Shown in pieces: positions 1 through 9,808 of a stretch of 64,000 nt of DNA (within the stretch, counting starts at the first letter, position 1; every line of letters begins with the position of its first letter). This DNA comes from Trichomonas vaginalis G3 (lineage: Eukaryota; Parabasalia; Trichomonadida; Trichomonadidae): contig NC_067205.1 in the NCBI RefSeq assembly GCF_026262505.1, positions 19,031,645-19,095,644 of the forward strand, in the 5' to 3' direction. The translations under genes were made by a program, and so were the position numbers. The notes beneath the pieces were generated by a model. That model searched no databases. It saw only the letters and a program-made list of their open reading frames with translations, and was not told the DNA's origin.

Positions 1-828
1 ATACAGCAGTTATTCCATTAAGTTGCATCTCAGGTAATAACAACACATCTGTAGAAGTCGAGCTTTTCTCAGAAGCAGGCAAAGTTTCTAAAGATGCCAA
101 TGTAACTCTGCAAACACCAAAGAAATCAGAAGGTTTGTCATTACAGATCACTATCCCTCCATTCTACTTCCCTCCTCAAAACATGGCTACCGCATTGACT
201 GATAATTTCGATATTCCAAGTTTGTCTGGAATTGACGAGTCATATGCTGATCTTTACATCATCCCTCTTTTCTGCCGACTTATTAAGAAGCGCGATTCTA
301 AAGTTCTCCCAACATTGGTTCAATTATTGATCACATTTGGCGATGGCGGTAGAACATCACTTCGAAAGTGGTTGTTCAATCATTTCGATCCACAAACAAT
401 TGGTGATGACTTCCCAACATTCTATCCGGAAGCGATTAAAGCATTTTGTCATGAAATCATTGAAGGAAAGATCGAAACAACAATCATTCCAGACTTTTCA
501 ACATCTTTACCACTTATTCTTGACATTATGCAGATTGTTTTCTCCGATGGCAAACTTCAATCAACAGCTCAAGACTTAATTACAATTAACAACTCACTTC
601 TTGACTTGATTTGCTTCTTATTGACTGAGGATATTGATTGCAATTCCATTACAGAGTCATTGGGACTCTTCTTCTTCCATAATCTTTCAGATCTTGGAAA
701 TGAAGAAATCATACGATTCGTTTACATATTCCTTCGAACTATATCTAAGGTCAGACCCATAATTACTCATCCAATGTCTGCTACACGAGTTCAATGGATT
801 TTCTTATCTCCATTATCTCTTTCTAAGC
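1..828 (+). pseudogene. DOCK-family gene, copy 1 (fragment)
   Basis: The window opens inside a DOCK-type (Rho/Rac guanine-exchange factor family) gene; base 1 matches base 32855 of copy 2. The reading frame covers the end of the DHR-1/C2 lipid-binding region (residues ...ITIPPFYFPPQN) and the first part of the helical scaffold. Identity to copies 2-4 is nearly complete until about base 828. There the sequence changes abruptly to unrelated AT-rich DNA, so the remaining two thirds of the gene, including the DHR-2 exchange domain, is missing. The breakpoint is clean and has no recognisable transposon end. The DOCK assignment comes from the longer copies. As a truncated copy it cannot make an exchange factor. 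Confidence 0.8.
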
Positions 829-2336
829 AAAAATATCTCGCAATATCAAAATTGAGATATTGAGTGAATTATGCATTATAGAGATTAAAAATCTGATTTG
901 TGAAAACATCTCATCAGTTTCTAGCTAATTCAAAAATCTTTACTACCCTATATTTCCAACTCTTGGAAATTTTTCATGACCCCCTACCCAGGGTCCTAAA
1001 ATGGGTATTTTCCTCACACAGACACCGTGGTTTTTTGAGCCGGGAAATAAATAGCGCAGACAGTTTCTACATATAGAGACATGCTTATACTTAGAGTTTG
1101 ACGGGAATCTAAAGTGATTTTTTTCTGCATCGCGAAATCTAATGCAATCTCAAAATCATGAAGAAACTGCGAATCGGAGCGCATTTTTTTAATATGTTAA
1201 TATATAAAGGTACCCCTACTACTGCAAATGCTTCAAATGAAAATCTAAGAAATCAGATTAATTTGATCACATTAGTATAGTATTGGTCAAACCAAAAACT
1301 CATATGTTGATATATAGCCTATAGATATTCATATTATCTACTTTTCATTGAATTACATAAGATTGAATAATCTCATAAATATTCTTTTTAATTTTCCGAA
1401 TTCCGTGTGCATTTAGATTGCCTATACCTGTATATAATAATTCTAGAATGGTTTGGTTAGATATTAAGTTTTTTAGATTAATATTTTAACATTTTGATAA
1501 AACAAGCATTTGTTCCATTTTAGAATCGCCATTGAACTCTGGTTTGACTAACATGATGTTGTATGATCAAATAAATTCTAACTTCATGAGATAAATTTTG
1601 AAATTAGAAAATGCGATATCTGACTCAAATATTTATCTGAACACATTTAACATTCAATGATAAACTAAAGTACTATACAGCAGATTCGATTTGGCTTATA
1701 TTTTATATAATCAACAAATAATCCTATAAAATTGTGCTATTCACGTTGCTCAAAGATGTATTGAACATTCCCTACTTGTGTATTGATAAAATTAGATATA
1801 GATTCTAATGTAAATCGATATTTTGAAAATTCATATATATTTTGTCTTGGTTTGGCATTTGATCGTGTTGAAACCGGAATTGCAATATATATCATCTAAA
1901 TATATAACTATCAAAATATGAGCTATAGATTTTTAAATTATTCTCCTGAATATGAGTGACTAACATAATTATATTGAATTGAGTAGTAAGAATCATAAAT
2001 ATTAGAATCTGACGATAATTTATTATAACTTTATATAGGAACAAGATTATAAATGATGATGAAAATAAAGATTAAATTTAAATCTGAAAATTTGAAAACA
2101 TTAAGTGTATATGATAGCATTACAAAATTAAATTTTATGTGGAAGAGGAAATAGAGGAATTAGAAGTATTATGAGAAAATAATAAGATATAAAAACAAGA
2201 TTCTATTAAATGAGTTAATTTATAGAAAGGAATAACAGTGTGAATGTAGTAAATGAATGTTTTCATGATGTATTATTGAAATCTTAAGTTTTGTTAAGAA
2301 GATAATAAGGGAATCAAATTTTGTATTAGGAAGTTT
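829..2336. other. AT-rich stretch without recognisable gene
   Basis: About 1.5 kb directly after the DOCK breakpoint, very AT-rich, with stops in all frames. A short more GC-balanced patch around 970-1060 (ccccctacccagggtcc, gccgggaaataaatagcgc) may be the remnant of something older. I recognise no coding region, RNA gene or repeat here. Confidence 0.6.
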
Positions 2337-3792
2337 GACCGACAAGAGTGTATTGTGCACTCTTGTCGGTCTGCATGTCTCATTCCGGGAGACATTGTCA
2401 CTGCATGTCTCCCAGAATGAGACAATCTTCCGCATTCATAACTTGAATGCGGAAGTTTGACCGACAAGAGTGTATTGTGCACTCTTGTCGGTCTGCATGT
2501 CTCATTCCGGGAGACATTGTCACTGCATGTCTCCCAGAATGAGACAATCTTCCGCATTCATAACTTGAATGCGGAAGTTTGACCGACAAGAGTGCACAAT
2601 ACACTCTTGTCGATCTAAATGTATCTTACAATCAAAGACACTTTCATACAATCTTTTCGAAGTTAAAAAAAAATTTAATTATTTCTTTCTTTTGTTTATT
2701 AAATCGCCTTACTCACGTACTAATCTCTTTTAGAGACTCTATCGAGCTATCCCCACATATAAACCTGTGACAATAATACATATTTACTCTCTTCATATTC
2801 TGATCTCATGACACATTATCGCAAAAACTATAATTATACAACACATCTCATAAAGTCTCATTTTAGCCCTATCTAAGCGTTCAAAACCTATTTTCCACAC
2901 GTAATCTGATTCTTCTGGCTCCGCTGATTCGATTTCTGCTGTCAGATCGTGAAAATATGCATCACATAAAGAGATAAACACAACTCAAAATTATTGCTTT
3001 TTTTTTCAAATTGTCTATTCATCCATCTTTACATATTTATTATCTCCTCCGTTTCCCCTCACAAATTCTTTTAATTTTCTGAATAATACGTATAATAAAA
3101 TGAATATCTCAAAAACTAAAACACAAAATTAATGTTGGAAAATGACTAGATATAATCTGAACTTTTGAATTCATACATTTTTGGAAAAAATTGAATTTTC
3201 AAAAAAAGAGCTTATTTAGGTATGAACCTGAAGAGAAATTTTAAGGAAAATATTAAGTTGTGCAATTTGCATTTATCTCTTTATGTGATGCATATTTTCA
3301 CGATCTGACAGCAGAAATCGAATCAGCGGAGCCAGAAGAATCAGATTACGTGTGGAAAATAGGTTTTGAACGCTTAGATAGGGCTAAAATGAGACTTTAT
3401 GAGATGTGTTGTATAATTATAGTTTTTGCGATAATGTGTCATGAGATCAGAATATGAAGAGAGTAAATATGTATTATTGTCACAGGTTTATATGTGGGGA
3501 TAGCTCGATAGAGTCTCTAAAAGAGATTAGTACGTGAGTAAGGCGATTTAATAAACAAAAGAAAGAAATAATTAAATTTTTTTTTTAACTTCGAAAAGAT
3601 TGTATGAAAGTGTCTTTGATTGTAAGATACATTTAGATCGACAAGAGTGTATTGTGCACTCTTGTCGGTCAAACTTCCGCATTCAAGTTATGAATGCGGA
3701 AGATTGTCTCATTCTGGGAGACATGCAGTGACAATGTCTCCCGGAATGAGACATGCAGACCGACAAGAGTGCACAATACACTCTTGTCGGTC
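2337..3792. mobile_element. Foldback element built of hairpin units
   Basis: A long inverted repeat: the arm at about 2459-2977 is the reverse complement of 3272-3792, separated by roughly 295 bp. The outer part consists of a 122-bp unit, present twice on the left (2337-2458, 2459-2580) and once on the right. Each unit is made of three consecutive hairpins: GACCGACAAGAGTG with its complement CACTCTTGTCGGTC, a TGTCTCATTC palindrome, and a CTTCCGCATTC palindrome. The inner arm is unique AT-rich sequence. GAAGTTT flanks both ends (2330-2336, 3793-3799) and may be a target-site duplication. A similar string also occurs inside the units, so this is uncertain. Open frames across the hairpins are by-products of the palindromes. 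No transposase is present; the structure suggests a non-autonomous foldback or MITE-like element. Confidence 0.65.
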
Positions 3793-3924
3793 GAAGTTTT
3801 GCAACCACATTCTGATTGCAAAAGATTGTGCTATTCCTGCATATTTTCTACGAGCCTGCTTCATAAAATTGAATCCTTCTATCCAAATTAAATGCGATTT
3901 CGCTAATCTTTCATCTAAAATCAC
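3700..3924 (-). other. Possible remnant of an ORF split by the foldback element
   Basis: On the minus strand, the bases outside the right end of the foldback element read as a short protein-like stretch (ILDERLAKSHLIWIEG, then FNFMKQARRKYAG). The frame meets the element after the residues RMWLQNF. With the element and one GAAGTTT copy removed, the reading continues on the far side for about ten residues (LIQNLIPLLSS) before a stop. This would fit insertion into a small gene. The frame is short, has no ATG start and I recognise no family, so it may be chance. Confidence 0.2.
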
Positions 3925-3949
3925 TAATCAGAAGCATATTGCAAGTTAA

Positions 3950-4440
3950 CTTGAACCGGCATGTTCCTCCTATCCTGTCTTTCAGTTCTTTCTATCAGCC
4001 ATGGTTCACAAGGAGGAGAGCTTTGCGCACAATCAGACATAAGATTGCGGCAGAGGAACCGGGAAGAGAGCAGCTTGAAGCGGTAAGACGTCCGAATGCT
4101 GTCTCCCAGGTGTATCTGTCAGGCAAAGTTCACAAGGAGGAGAGCTTTGCGCACAATCAAACAGAAGATTGCGGCAGAGGAACCGGGAAGAGAGCAGCTT
4201 GAAGCGGTAAGCTGTTTTCAAGTCTTTAGTTAACAAACTTTAACAAAAGACATCTAAAAAATTTGAAATAATTGCAAAATAATGCCGTCAGGTAATGCGC
4301 ACCTAAGGGAGGTGTTTTGCGGGAGCTGGGGTATCTTGGTGAGTACTCAGGAGGCCAAGAAGGGCACCCCAACCGACATTTTGCTGACGCATTGTGTAAG
4401 CAACCATTCTGATAACCGCTCAAACCGTCGGGACAAAATA
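3950..4440. repeat. GC-rich island with a 124-bp direct duplication
   Basis: Base composition jumps to clearly GC-richer DNA than either flank. A block starting GTTCACAAGGAGGAGAGC at 4004 is repeated from 4128 (period 124) with a few differences; each copy ends in GCTTGAAGCGGTAAG. It is followed by a further GC-rich stretch (about 4283-4430) containing GGGAGCTGGGGTATC and GGCCAAGAAGGGCACCCC. No frame shows a recognisable protein. The composition and sharp edges suggest a fragment of a different repeat family or transferred DNA, source unknown. Confidence 0.5.
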
Positions 4441-4445
4441 ATTTA

Positions 4446-4580
4446 TGAAATTATAAGTCATCTTTCTAATACATATTTTTGGAAGGGCATAAGATACGCC
4501 AACTTAAATATATTATTAAATATGAGAAAATCACTCGAGAAAGGGACAGACTAGCCCATTGTCACTTTTTAATTTAGCAA
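4446..4580. repeat. Single copy of the 28.9-kb tandem repeat plus a transposon-end-like motif
   Basis: Bases 4446-4533 match the 112-bp repeat unit found in tandem at 28901-29275 (tgaaattataagtcatctt, then tacatatttttggaagggca). They are followed by GGGACAGACTAGCCCATTG, a sequence that recurs in inverted orientation at about 28851-28882. The pair resembles the ends of one dispersed repeat or DNA transposon family. The stretch abuts the Maverick 1 target site. Confidence 0.45.
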
Positions 4581-4739
4581 ATGAAGTTAGTATACATATC
4601 TTGGGTACGGCGACACTGCGTTCCACCTTACCCAAGATAACGGTTTGACACTTTACAAAACTACTAACGTATATTTTACAACACAAACGACTTCACTAAT
4701 GAAAAATAAACGTTCTCACTAACGTTCCCACTAATGTTC

Positions 4740-5066
4740 TCACTTACAAAAGTATTGCAGCGCTTCCCATTGCTGTGCTTCACACAATAGTTCATATTCT
4801 TCAGTATCGCTGCTGTCACTCCAATCGTCAGAGTCAAAGTCACTGTCAAAATAAATGTTAGTAAGTTTTGACAAAGCTAATGAAACACGCTTACCGTTTG
4901 TATCTATTGCTTTTATATATCTCCCATTATGTTTGTTGTCATAAACGCTCAAACTAACTTTACCCTTTCTCCCTCGTATCTGATAGAATGTATTTTCACG
5001 AGGAACGAAGAACAAATTCTTGAACTCATGACCGTTGTAGTTTGTTATCTCAATAGTTTTCGTCAT
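4740..5066 (-). CDS. TIR-encoded 108-residue protein (left copy)
   Basis: Small protein of unknown function encoded wholly inside the inverted repeat, so the element carries two identical copies (other copy at 27251-27577). It has a compact N-terminal half (MTKTIEITNYNGHEF) with alternating hydrophobic residues suggestive of a small beta-fold. The C-terminal tail is strongly acidic, rich in D, S and E (DSDFDSDDWSDSSDTEEYE). The start lies in GTAAATGAC behind a long T-rich leader. Retention of identical copies at both ends suggests an early or terminal-binding role, but that is inference. No family is recognised. Confidence 0.7.
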   Translation of the reverse strand: MTKTIEITNYNGHEFKNLFFVPRENTFYQIRGRKGKVSLSVYDNKHNGRYIKAIDTNGKRVSLALSKLTNIYFDSDFDSDDWSDSSDTEEYELLCEAQQWEALQYFCK

Positions 5067-5176
5067 TTACATCCAAATAAAATAAAAAATAAAATAAAAA
5101 AATAAACTTAAAAATTAATGATATCACCACCCTCACACGTATGAAAACATAGCACAAAAATAAATTTAGGTGAAGC

Positions 5177-5190
5177 GGTGAGATCTCACC
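5177..5190. promoter_or_regulatory. GGTGAGATCTCACC palindrome, left TIR
   Basis: Perfect 14-bp palindrome with flanking GGTGA/TCACC pentamers (GGTGAAGC on one side, TTTTTTCACC repeated on the other). It sits between the TIR gene and the next minus-strand gene. One of six such sites in Maverick 1; the mirror copy is at 27127-27140. Confidence 0.7.
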
Positions 5191-5223
5191 TCTTTTTTCA
5201 CCTCTTTTTTCACCCTGTTGAAT

Positions 5224-5739
5224 TCATTGCTTTATAACTCTCTTCCTTGGTTTCTTTTTAGTTGCTTTCTTCACGTCTGTCTCCAACTTGACTGTCTTTC
5301 TTCTTCGGCCGTAATGATACCAGTTACTTCCACCAGTCAATGGGTTAAATGGTCTTTCGTAAGGGTTTCCATACATTCCATAGGGACCATACGGAAGAAC
5401 TACTGATGGAGGAAGAGTTCCATCGACTCTATTTAAATGCATTGTTTCACCTTTCATCTGGTCATTAAAGTCTTTTGCGTGTTTTGCAAACTCATCGTCC
5501 TTTCCTAAAGCATTTTCTGACTCAGTCGCAACCAAATTGGATGCTTTATTTATGAGCCCTATTTTATTTAATCTTAACTTCTTTGCAACCCAGCCTCCAA
5601 TCTTCCCTTTATTTGCATCTAATGTCTTCGAAACCCTTCCTCCACTCATTTTATTTACTGCGTCATAAGCTCCAAGTGCTTTTGCTCCAAATGCTAATGC
5701 TTTTGTTCCCATTGCGCCTAAAACTGCCCAAGCTACCAT
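5224..5739 (-). CDS. Small basic structural-type protein, 171 aa
   Basis: The N-terminus is a hydrophobic, glycine/alanine-rich segment (VLGAMGTKALAFGAKALGAY). A middle helical region follows, then a Pro/Gly/Tyr-rich stretch (VVLPYGPYGMYGNPYERP) and a strongly basic tail (KKATKKKPRKRVIKQ). The layout, a membrane-active-looking start and a DNA-binding-looking tail, resembles small internal virion proteins (adenovirus pVI/pX type) seen in Polintons. No homology can be claimed from inspection. It begins at GTAAATGG, directly following the end of the next gene on the same strand, so the minus-strand genes 5224-6846 look like one late block. Confidence 0.6.
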   Translation of the reverse strand: MVAWAVLGAMGTKALAFGAKALGAYDAVNKMSGGRVSKTLDANKGKIGGWVAKKLRLNKIGLINKASNLVATESENALGKDDEFAKHAKDFNDQMKGETMHLNRVDGTLPPSVVLPYGPYGMYGNPYERPFNPLTGGSNWYHYGRRRKTVKLETDVKKATKKKPRKRVIKQ

Positions 5740-5964
5740 TTACACCATATTAAAATCATCTCTCTTCAATATTATCTCATAAAAGTTCTCGTTACTGGAG
5801 AAAGTCAATGAAACATAAGCGTTCTCACGGACTTCGCCCTCACCGCTTTGCGGTCTATCTAACTTATTTCTTATATCATCTATACGCTTCAAAATGTCTG
5901 AACAATTGCTAACATCTTCTACAACAGTTATTTCATCATGAATGACCTTCAAGAACAAGCTCAT
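5740..5964 (-). CDS. Small hypothetical protein, 74 aa
   Basis: Short acidic protein starting MSLFLKVIHDEITVVEDV at a TTAAATGAGC start and ending in a beta-like segment (ENFYEIILKRDDFNMV). It lies tightly between two genes on the same strand, with the next start immediately after its stop. The C-terminal pattern loosely resembles the end of the small gene at 45072-45305 in element 2. Function unknown. Confidence 0.55.
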   Translation of the reverse strand: MSLFLKVIHDEITVVEDVSNCSDILKRIDDIRNKLDRPQSGEGEVRENAYVSLTFSSNENFYEIILKRDDFNMV

Positions 5965-6846
5965 TTAATATGCTATTAAAATCATCTCAATAATGAGTCC
6001 ATCCTTTCCATCTTTAGGTAGCACAACATCTTTCATTGAAGAAGGTTCGACAAGTCTTATGTTAAACTTACTGACAAAGTTTGTTATACTATAATGCTTC
6101 GGTGGCGAATACATGTAGTTTGAAAGACATAATATAGATTCTTCAGCAAATTCACTTATACTGGATTTTATAACAATGTTCTCACGAGACCAAATACCAC
6201 CAATTGACAATCTTGTAAGCAATCCTGCTGAACCTTCAACTGTAAACGTCGATGGTAACATTCCACGAAGGTCATCTATTGACATCGTTGAGTCACTGAA
6301 TTTAAATATTTTCTTAAAGCAATCGTCATTATCTAACCATGCAATAGCTTTGAAGTTTTCATTCGAATATACATCTGCTTCATTAAATGTAAAACCTGAC
6401 TTATTTGCAGAGATGACTTTAAAATCTATTGAGTTTGTTTCAAAATTATATGCTATGGTAACTTCTGAAGGTAATGGATGCCCTTCCGCAGTCAGTTGTT
6501 CTCTCACTACCGTTTGAAGCTTTGTGTTAAAAACTTTCATGTCATCTCCTGTGTCTAGGTTCACATACACAGCAACAGGAAAACTATCTTGCTTCTTTGT
6601 TTCATCATTATATCTCAAAACATTAAAGTTCTTCAATAATATTGTTCTTCCTGCTGGAATACTTCGAACCTGTCTGATTTCAATAGCTTTCTCACCTCCT
6701 ACATACTCTACCCAGTGCCTTGGATATTCATAAGTATACTGACTTTCTTGAATTTTGGTTGGTTTCATCATAACGTGTTCATAGTATATCTTTATACTCT
6801 TGTCAGTTAGACTCGGTGCTATGTTCTGAATATTTCTGACTTGCAT
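5965..6846 (-). CDS. Putative virion protein, about 293 aa
   Basis: Unrecognised protein of the minus-strand structural block. I prefer the start at 6846 (MQVRNIQNIAPSL), which lies in TTAAAAATGC, over the upstream ATG at 6897, which lacks such a context and crowds the divergent ATPase start. The protein is rich in alternating hydrophobic residues and contains TVEGSAGLLTRLSIGGIWS. The layout fits a beta-rich capsid-associated protein. It ends in KDGLIIEMILIAY. It is transcribed divergently from the ATPase, sharing a gap of only some tens of bases. Confidence 0.5.
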   Translation of the reverse strand: MQVRNIQNIAPSLTDKSIKIYYEHVMMKPTKIQESQYTYEYPRHWVEYVGGEKAIEIRQVRSIPAGRTILLKNFNVLRYNDETKKQDSFPVAVYVNLDTGDDMKVFNTKLQTVVREQLTAEGHPLPSEVTIAYNFETNSIDFKVISANKSGFTFNEADVYSNENFKAIAWLDNDDCFKKIFKFSDSTMSIDDLRGMLPSTFTVEGSAGLLTRLSIGGIWSRENIVIKSSISEFAEESILCLSNYMYSPPKHYSITNFVSKFNIRLVEPSSMKDVVLPKDGKDGLIIEMILIAY

Positions 6847-6899
6847 TTTTAATGGAGATAAAATGAAGCATTTAATACATGACGTAGATGAAGACATGA

Positions 6900-7751
6900 A
6901 TGAAAACTACAGACAAACTTAACTCTTCTCTCATTCTTCCTTTCAGTAAGGACTATGAGTTCTGTTCAAATGGCGTTTATTTCTATTGTGGAAAGATGGG
7001 TTCAGGTAAGACATTTAATTTAATTCGTCATATACTCATAACAGAGCGTTTAGGAAACGACTCTTACTATGACCAAATCATTATATCAGCAACTTCAGAC
7101 TCTATGGATTCAACAGCGAAAACATTTATGTCAAAAGTTCAAGCCTCTGTCGTTAAAGTTCCAGACAGTGAACTCATTGAATTTCTTCAACGTTACATTC
7201 GACGTAAGAGGAAATATTATGCCATCGTTGAATTTATACAGTCAGGAATGCAAAAGACTTCTGAGGAGATGGAAAGAATTATTGACAAACACCACTTACG
7301 TCAGTACTCAGGAGTTTACGATATGAAACGACTGACAAACTACATTCTATCAAAACTTTCAAAATACCCCTTCAAAAAATATCCTTCAAATACTTTGTTA
7401 GTTTGCGACGACTTCGCCGGAAAAGGTTTAGTTTCAAAACCAGACTCACCATTAGCTAATATCATTACTAAAGTCAGACATTACCATTTAACTGTAGCAA
7501 TACTTATGCAAACATGGAGGTTTTTAGCTTTAAACATAAAACGTCTCATAACTGACTTCGTTATCTTTCAAGGTTTCTCACGTTATGATATTGAACTCAT
7601 TTGGAAACAGTCAGGTATAACATTACCTTTTGAAGAAATTTGGGAAGCATATAAGTCTCTCATCTCTCCTCGTTCATACCTTGAGATTCATATCATGACT
7701 AATACCATTAAAGTCAAAAATATTCCATGGGAACGACCAACATTGTTTTAA
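6900..7751 (+). CDS. FtsK/HerA-type packaging ATPase
   Basis: Polinton genome-packaging ATPase (A32-like, FtsK/HerA superfamily), 283 aa. The Walker A loop is seen at about residues 31-38 (GKMGSGKT) after a beta strand (GVYFYC). Walker B lies near residue 160 (NTLLVCDDFAG), followed by a sensor-like segment (HYHLTVAILMQTWRFL). The family pumps the genome into preformed capsids. Length is typical. It is the only plus-strand gene in this part of the element; a minus-strand gene ends at its 3' end with a few bases of overlap. Element 2 carries a divergent homologue at 42525-43352. Confidence 0.9.
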   Translation: MKTTDKLNSSLILPFSKDYEFCSNGVYFYCGKMGSGKTFNLIRHILITERLGNDSYYDQIIISATSDSMDSTAKTFMSKVQASVVKVPDSELIEFLQRYIRRKRKYYAIVEFIQSGMQKTSEEMERIIDKHHLRQYSGVYDMKRLTNYILSKLSKYPFKKYPSNTLLVCDDFAGKGLVSKPDSPLANIITKVRHYHLTVAILMQTWRFLALNIKRLITDFVIFQGFSRYDIELIWKQSGITLPFEEIWEAYKSLISPRSYLEIHIMTNTIKVKNIPWERPTLF

Positions 7752-8149
7752 AGTTTAACCTTCAATTGACTGATGGTAAACAAATTCCATGCATCTCTGT
7801 CGCCATTTCTGTTAATATTTTTGCTGTCATTCATATCATCCACTTCTCCATCCGTTAGCTTTTGAGGATATGTGTTAGAATAGCTGTTCTTAAATGAAGG
7901 CTTCTCTCCCTTGAGAGCATAAACTCTATAACTTTCTGCATACTTTATGTTTGAACCTCCTGAGCCATCATTGACATAAATTTTTATAGGCTTCCACCCT
8001 TTGTTCATGTTCCTGCTTCTTCCCTTAGCTCTTTTGTTCAGTAGTTCTACATCTTTATACACAGCTCCTGTCTCAGTGAATTCAACAATATTTTCATTCG
8101 TTAGCTTTACATTCAAACCCTTGTCGAGTATATTGTTCATTTCATACAT
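7748..8149 (-). CDS. Hypothetical protein, about 133 aa
   Basis: Unknown protein. The frame is open further upstream but would overlap the divergent gene starting at 8175, so I take the internal start at 8149 (MYEMNNILDKG). The central part is basic and glycine-rich (NKRAKGRSRNMNKGWKPIK), with a hydrophilic end. It overlaps the end of the ATPase gene by four bases in convergent orientation. No domain is recognised. Confidence 0.5.
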   Translation of the reverse strand: MYEMNNILDKGLNVKLTNENIVEFTETGAVYKDVELLNKRAKGRSRNMNKGWKPIKIYVNDGSGGSNIKYAESYRVYALKGEKPSFKNSYSNTYPQKLTDGEVDDMNDSKNINRNGDRDAWNLFTISQLKVKL

Positions 8150-8174
8150 ATAAAAGGTTTTTATTCTATATGAA

Positions 8175-8789
8175 ATGAGAAGCAAATCCATCTTAGCTGG
8201 TGCCGTTAATGTTCCAATTGAACCAACATCAAATGTTGACTCACGAACGACAAACAATATTGTCATAAAGAACTATAGTTCAGAGTGTTTGAAAGAAAAA
8301 GAACCAGAACTGAAATCCGTGAATTTAAACTCAGCTTCAAACGCTAACGCTACATCAGATGTTAAGTTAGAGTATCCACCACTGGACCAAATTCTTTCAA
8401 GAGAAGCCAACGACAATCCTTACATAAATGTTCAAACAAATCCTTCAGATAACGTAGACCATTACCTTCTTCAGTTATACCAAACAATTTTACTCAAAGA
8501 CGATAAGAAGCTTTTGACAAATCTTATAAGCAAGAACCAAATAATTCTAACAAAGGAGGACCTTGAAAATGTTATATCACGAATAACAGGGAAACAATGT
8601 GTCATTGACTATCTCGACCCTGAAATCGAATGCTGTGGTCAAACGCCACCATTCATGAAAATAGGTAACATCCGCATCATTGAAACACCAGGAACTACAG
8701 GAGTTGAGTTTAAGTATAAATATTCGAATGAATATACAAAACTTTCAACAGAATATAAACTTTGCTTGAAATATGTTTTAGTAAATTAA
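8175..8789 (+). CDS. Conserved Maverick protein with CCG motif, 204 aa
   Basis: Unknown protein with a clear relative in element 2 (44377-45075). The N-terminal half is low-complexity and polar. The C-terminal half is folded-looking: a helical block (HYLLQLYQTILLKDDKKL), then DPEIECCGQTPPFMKIGNI and a terminal helix with YKLCLKYVLVN. The relative shows the same order (DDEVSCCGTVAKINPIKD and YKISLEKFFVKAI). Both lie next to the minor capsid gene, which suggests a virion or assembly role. Start in TGAAATGAG. Confidence 0.65.
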   Translation: MRSKSILAGAVNVPIEPTSNVDSRTTNNIVIKNYSSECLKEKEPELKSVNLNSASNANATSDVKLEYPPLDQILSREANDNPYINVQTNPSDNVDHYLLQLYQTILLKDDKKLLTNLISKNQIILTKEDLENVISRITGKQCVIDYLDPEIECCGQTPPFMKIGNIRIIETPGTTGVEFKYKYSNEYTKLSTEYKLCLKYVLVN

Positions 8790-9055
8790 AGCAATTTGTA
8801 ATATCTATCCAAAACTTCTTCAACAGTATCGAACTCATCTTCATAATGCAAACCTAATCTTATTGACTTGGTGCAGTTTTCACTAACACAATATAGCGCT
8901 TTGCGCTCGGCGCCTTTGACGCCTTTTTCTGTTCTCTTGACTGACATAACTAATTCATTTGTTTCATCAAACAGCAACAACCAAAGTTCATGACCTAATA
9001 CATAACATTCATACTTTATATTTTTAGCTCTGAGTTCTCTTGTAAGCTGTTGCAT
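8786..9055 (-). CDS. Small hypothetical protein, 89 aa
   Basis: Small protein beginning MQQLTRELRAKNIKYECY in a TTAAATGC context, with an alternating hydrophobic segment (HELWLLLFDETNELVMSV) that suggests a beta hairpin, and ending EEVLDRYYKLL. Its stop overlaps the end of the convergent CCG-motif gene by four bases. Function unknown. Confidence 0.5.
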   Translation of the reverse strand: MQQLTRELRAKNIKYECYVLGHELWLLLFDETNELVMSVKRTEKGVKGAERKALYCVSENCTKSIRLGLHYEDEFDTVEEVLDRYYKLL

Positions 9056-9791
9056 TTAATATTTTCTAAAAAGTCAACTTCAACAGTCATTCGCACTGGT
9101 GCCTTCAGTTCTACAGGCTCTCCTTGAAAGTCAACAAGTCTGAATTGCATGTCTTTCAAATTATGAGGACTAATGCGAACCATTTACCTAAATGAGTTGC
9201 TATGACAGGAACGTTTGGAATGAACATTGAATTGACTGCATAACAGAAAGACTTATATTCTACTGAACCTTTACTATTAACTCCTGAAATACCTGTGACA
9301 TTAGCTATTTTAGACTCAATGTACAAACAATTACCATAACATACGTATGGAACAGATTTCATCTCAATCGTTTTGTCAACACTTTTCAAAGGAAATGTCA
9401 TATGGTATGCTCCCAGAAGCAATTGAACTCTATGACTCATTCGTGTTATCTTAAACTCCTTCACATAACTGAACTTCAAAACTCCTGCAATAAGTTTAAC
9501 ATTCATTAAGTTTTCTTCGTTATCCTTGTTTATTGTAGTATTTATGAGAGCATTTAACACTCCAGCTAATGTTTCCATCTTATATTCTACATTATTGTGA
9601 AATCTTATTTCGTGCTTCTTTCCATCTATTTCAAACTCCATGAAATCTGTTTCATCTGTTATGACAAAAGTTGCGATAGTATTGAAGTCAACAACTCTGA
9701 AAGCAAGTGCTTCATTCTGTAGACCTAAGTTTGTTTGAAGCTTTACTGTTCCATATTCGTTTGGGTCTGTACTTTGCAAATAGAACAACAT
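9030..9791 (-). pseudogene. Minor capsid (penton-type) gene of Maverick 1
   Basis: Probable minor capsid/penton protein of the Polinton type. The open part contains a block HRVQLLLGAYHMTFPL corresponding to HLRSLLGILNFEKDV in the element 2 protein (45572-46282), followed by a strand-rich region (YVCYGNCLYIESKIANVTG). Beta-strand spacing suits a jelly-roll capsid protein. The position between the CCG-motif gene and the fibre genes matches element 2. The gene is not whole. Start in TTTTAAAATG, opposite the fibre block start at 9809. Family assignment rests on pattern and context. Confidence 0.5.
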
Positions 9792-9808
9792 TTTATTCTC
9801 ATTAAAAT

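Larger units (their letters stand above)
4585..5248. repeat. Left terminal inverted repeat of Maverick 1
   Basis: This 664-bp arm is the reverse complement of 27069-27732, almost base for base. Differences visible to me lie in the outer 25 bases. It contains the complete 108-residue TIR gene, a T-rich leader and one GGTGAGATCTCACC palindrome (5177-5190). Its inner edge falls just inside the end of the neighbouring minus-strand gene, so the repeat boundary does not respect gene boundaries. Confidence 0.93.

Noticed and set aside
2294-2604. Overlapping open frames across the foldback element as genes
   Set aside because: They arise from the palindromic 122-bp units read in several frames on both strands; no start context or protein-like composition.
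3939-4202. Protein-coding gene in the GC-rich island
   Set aside because: The frame simply crosses the 124-bp duplication; the two copies are read in different frames and show no domain.
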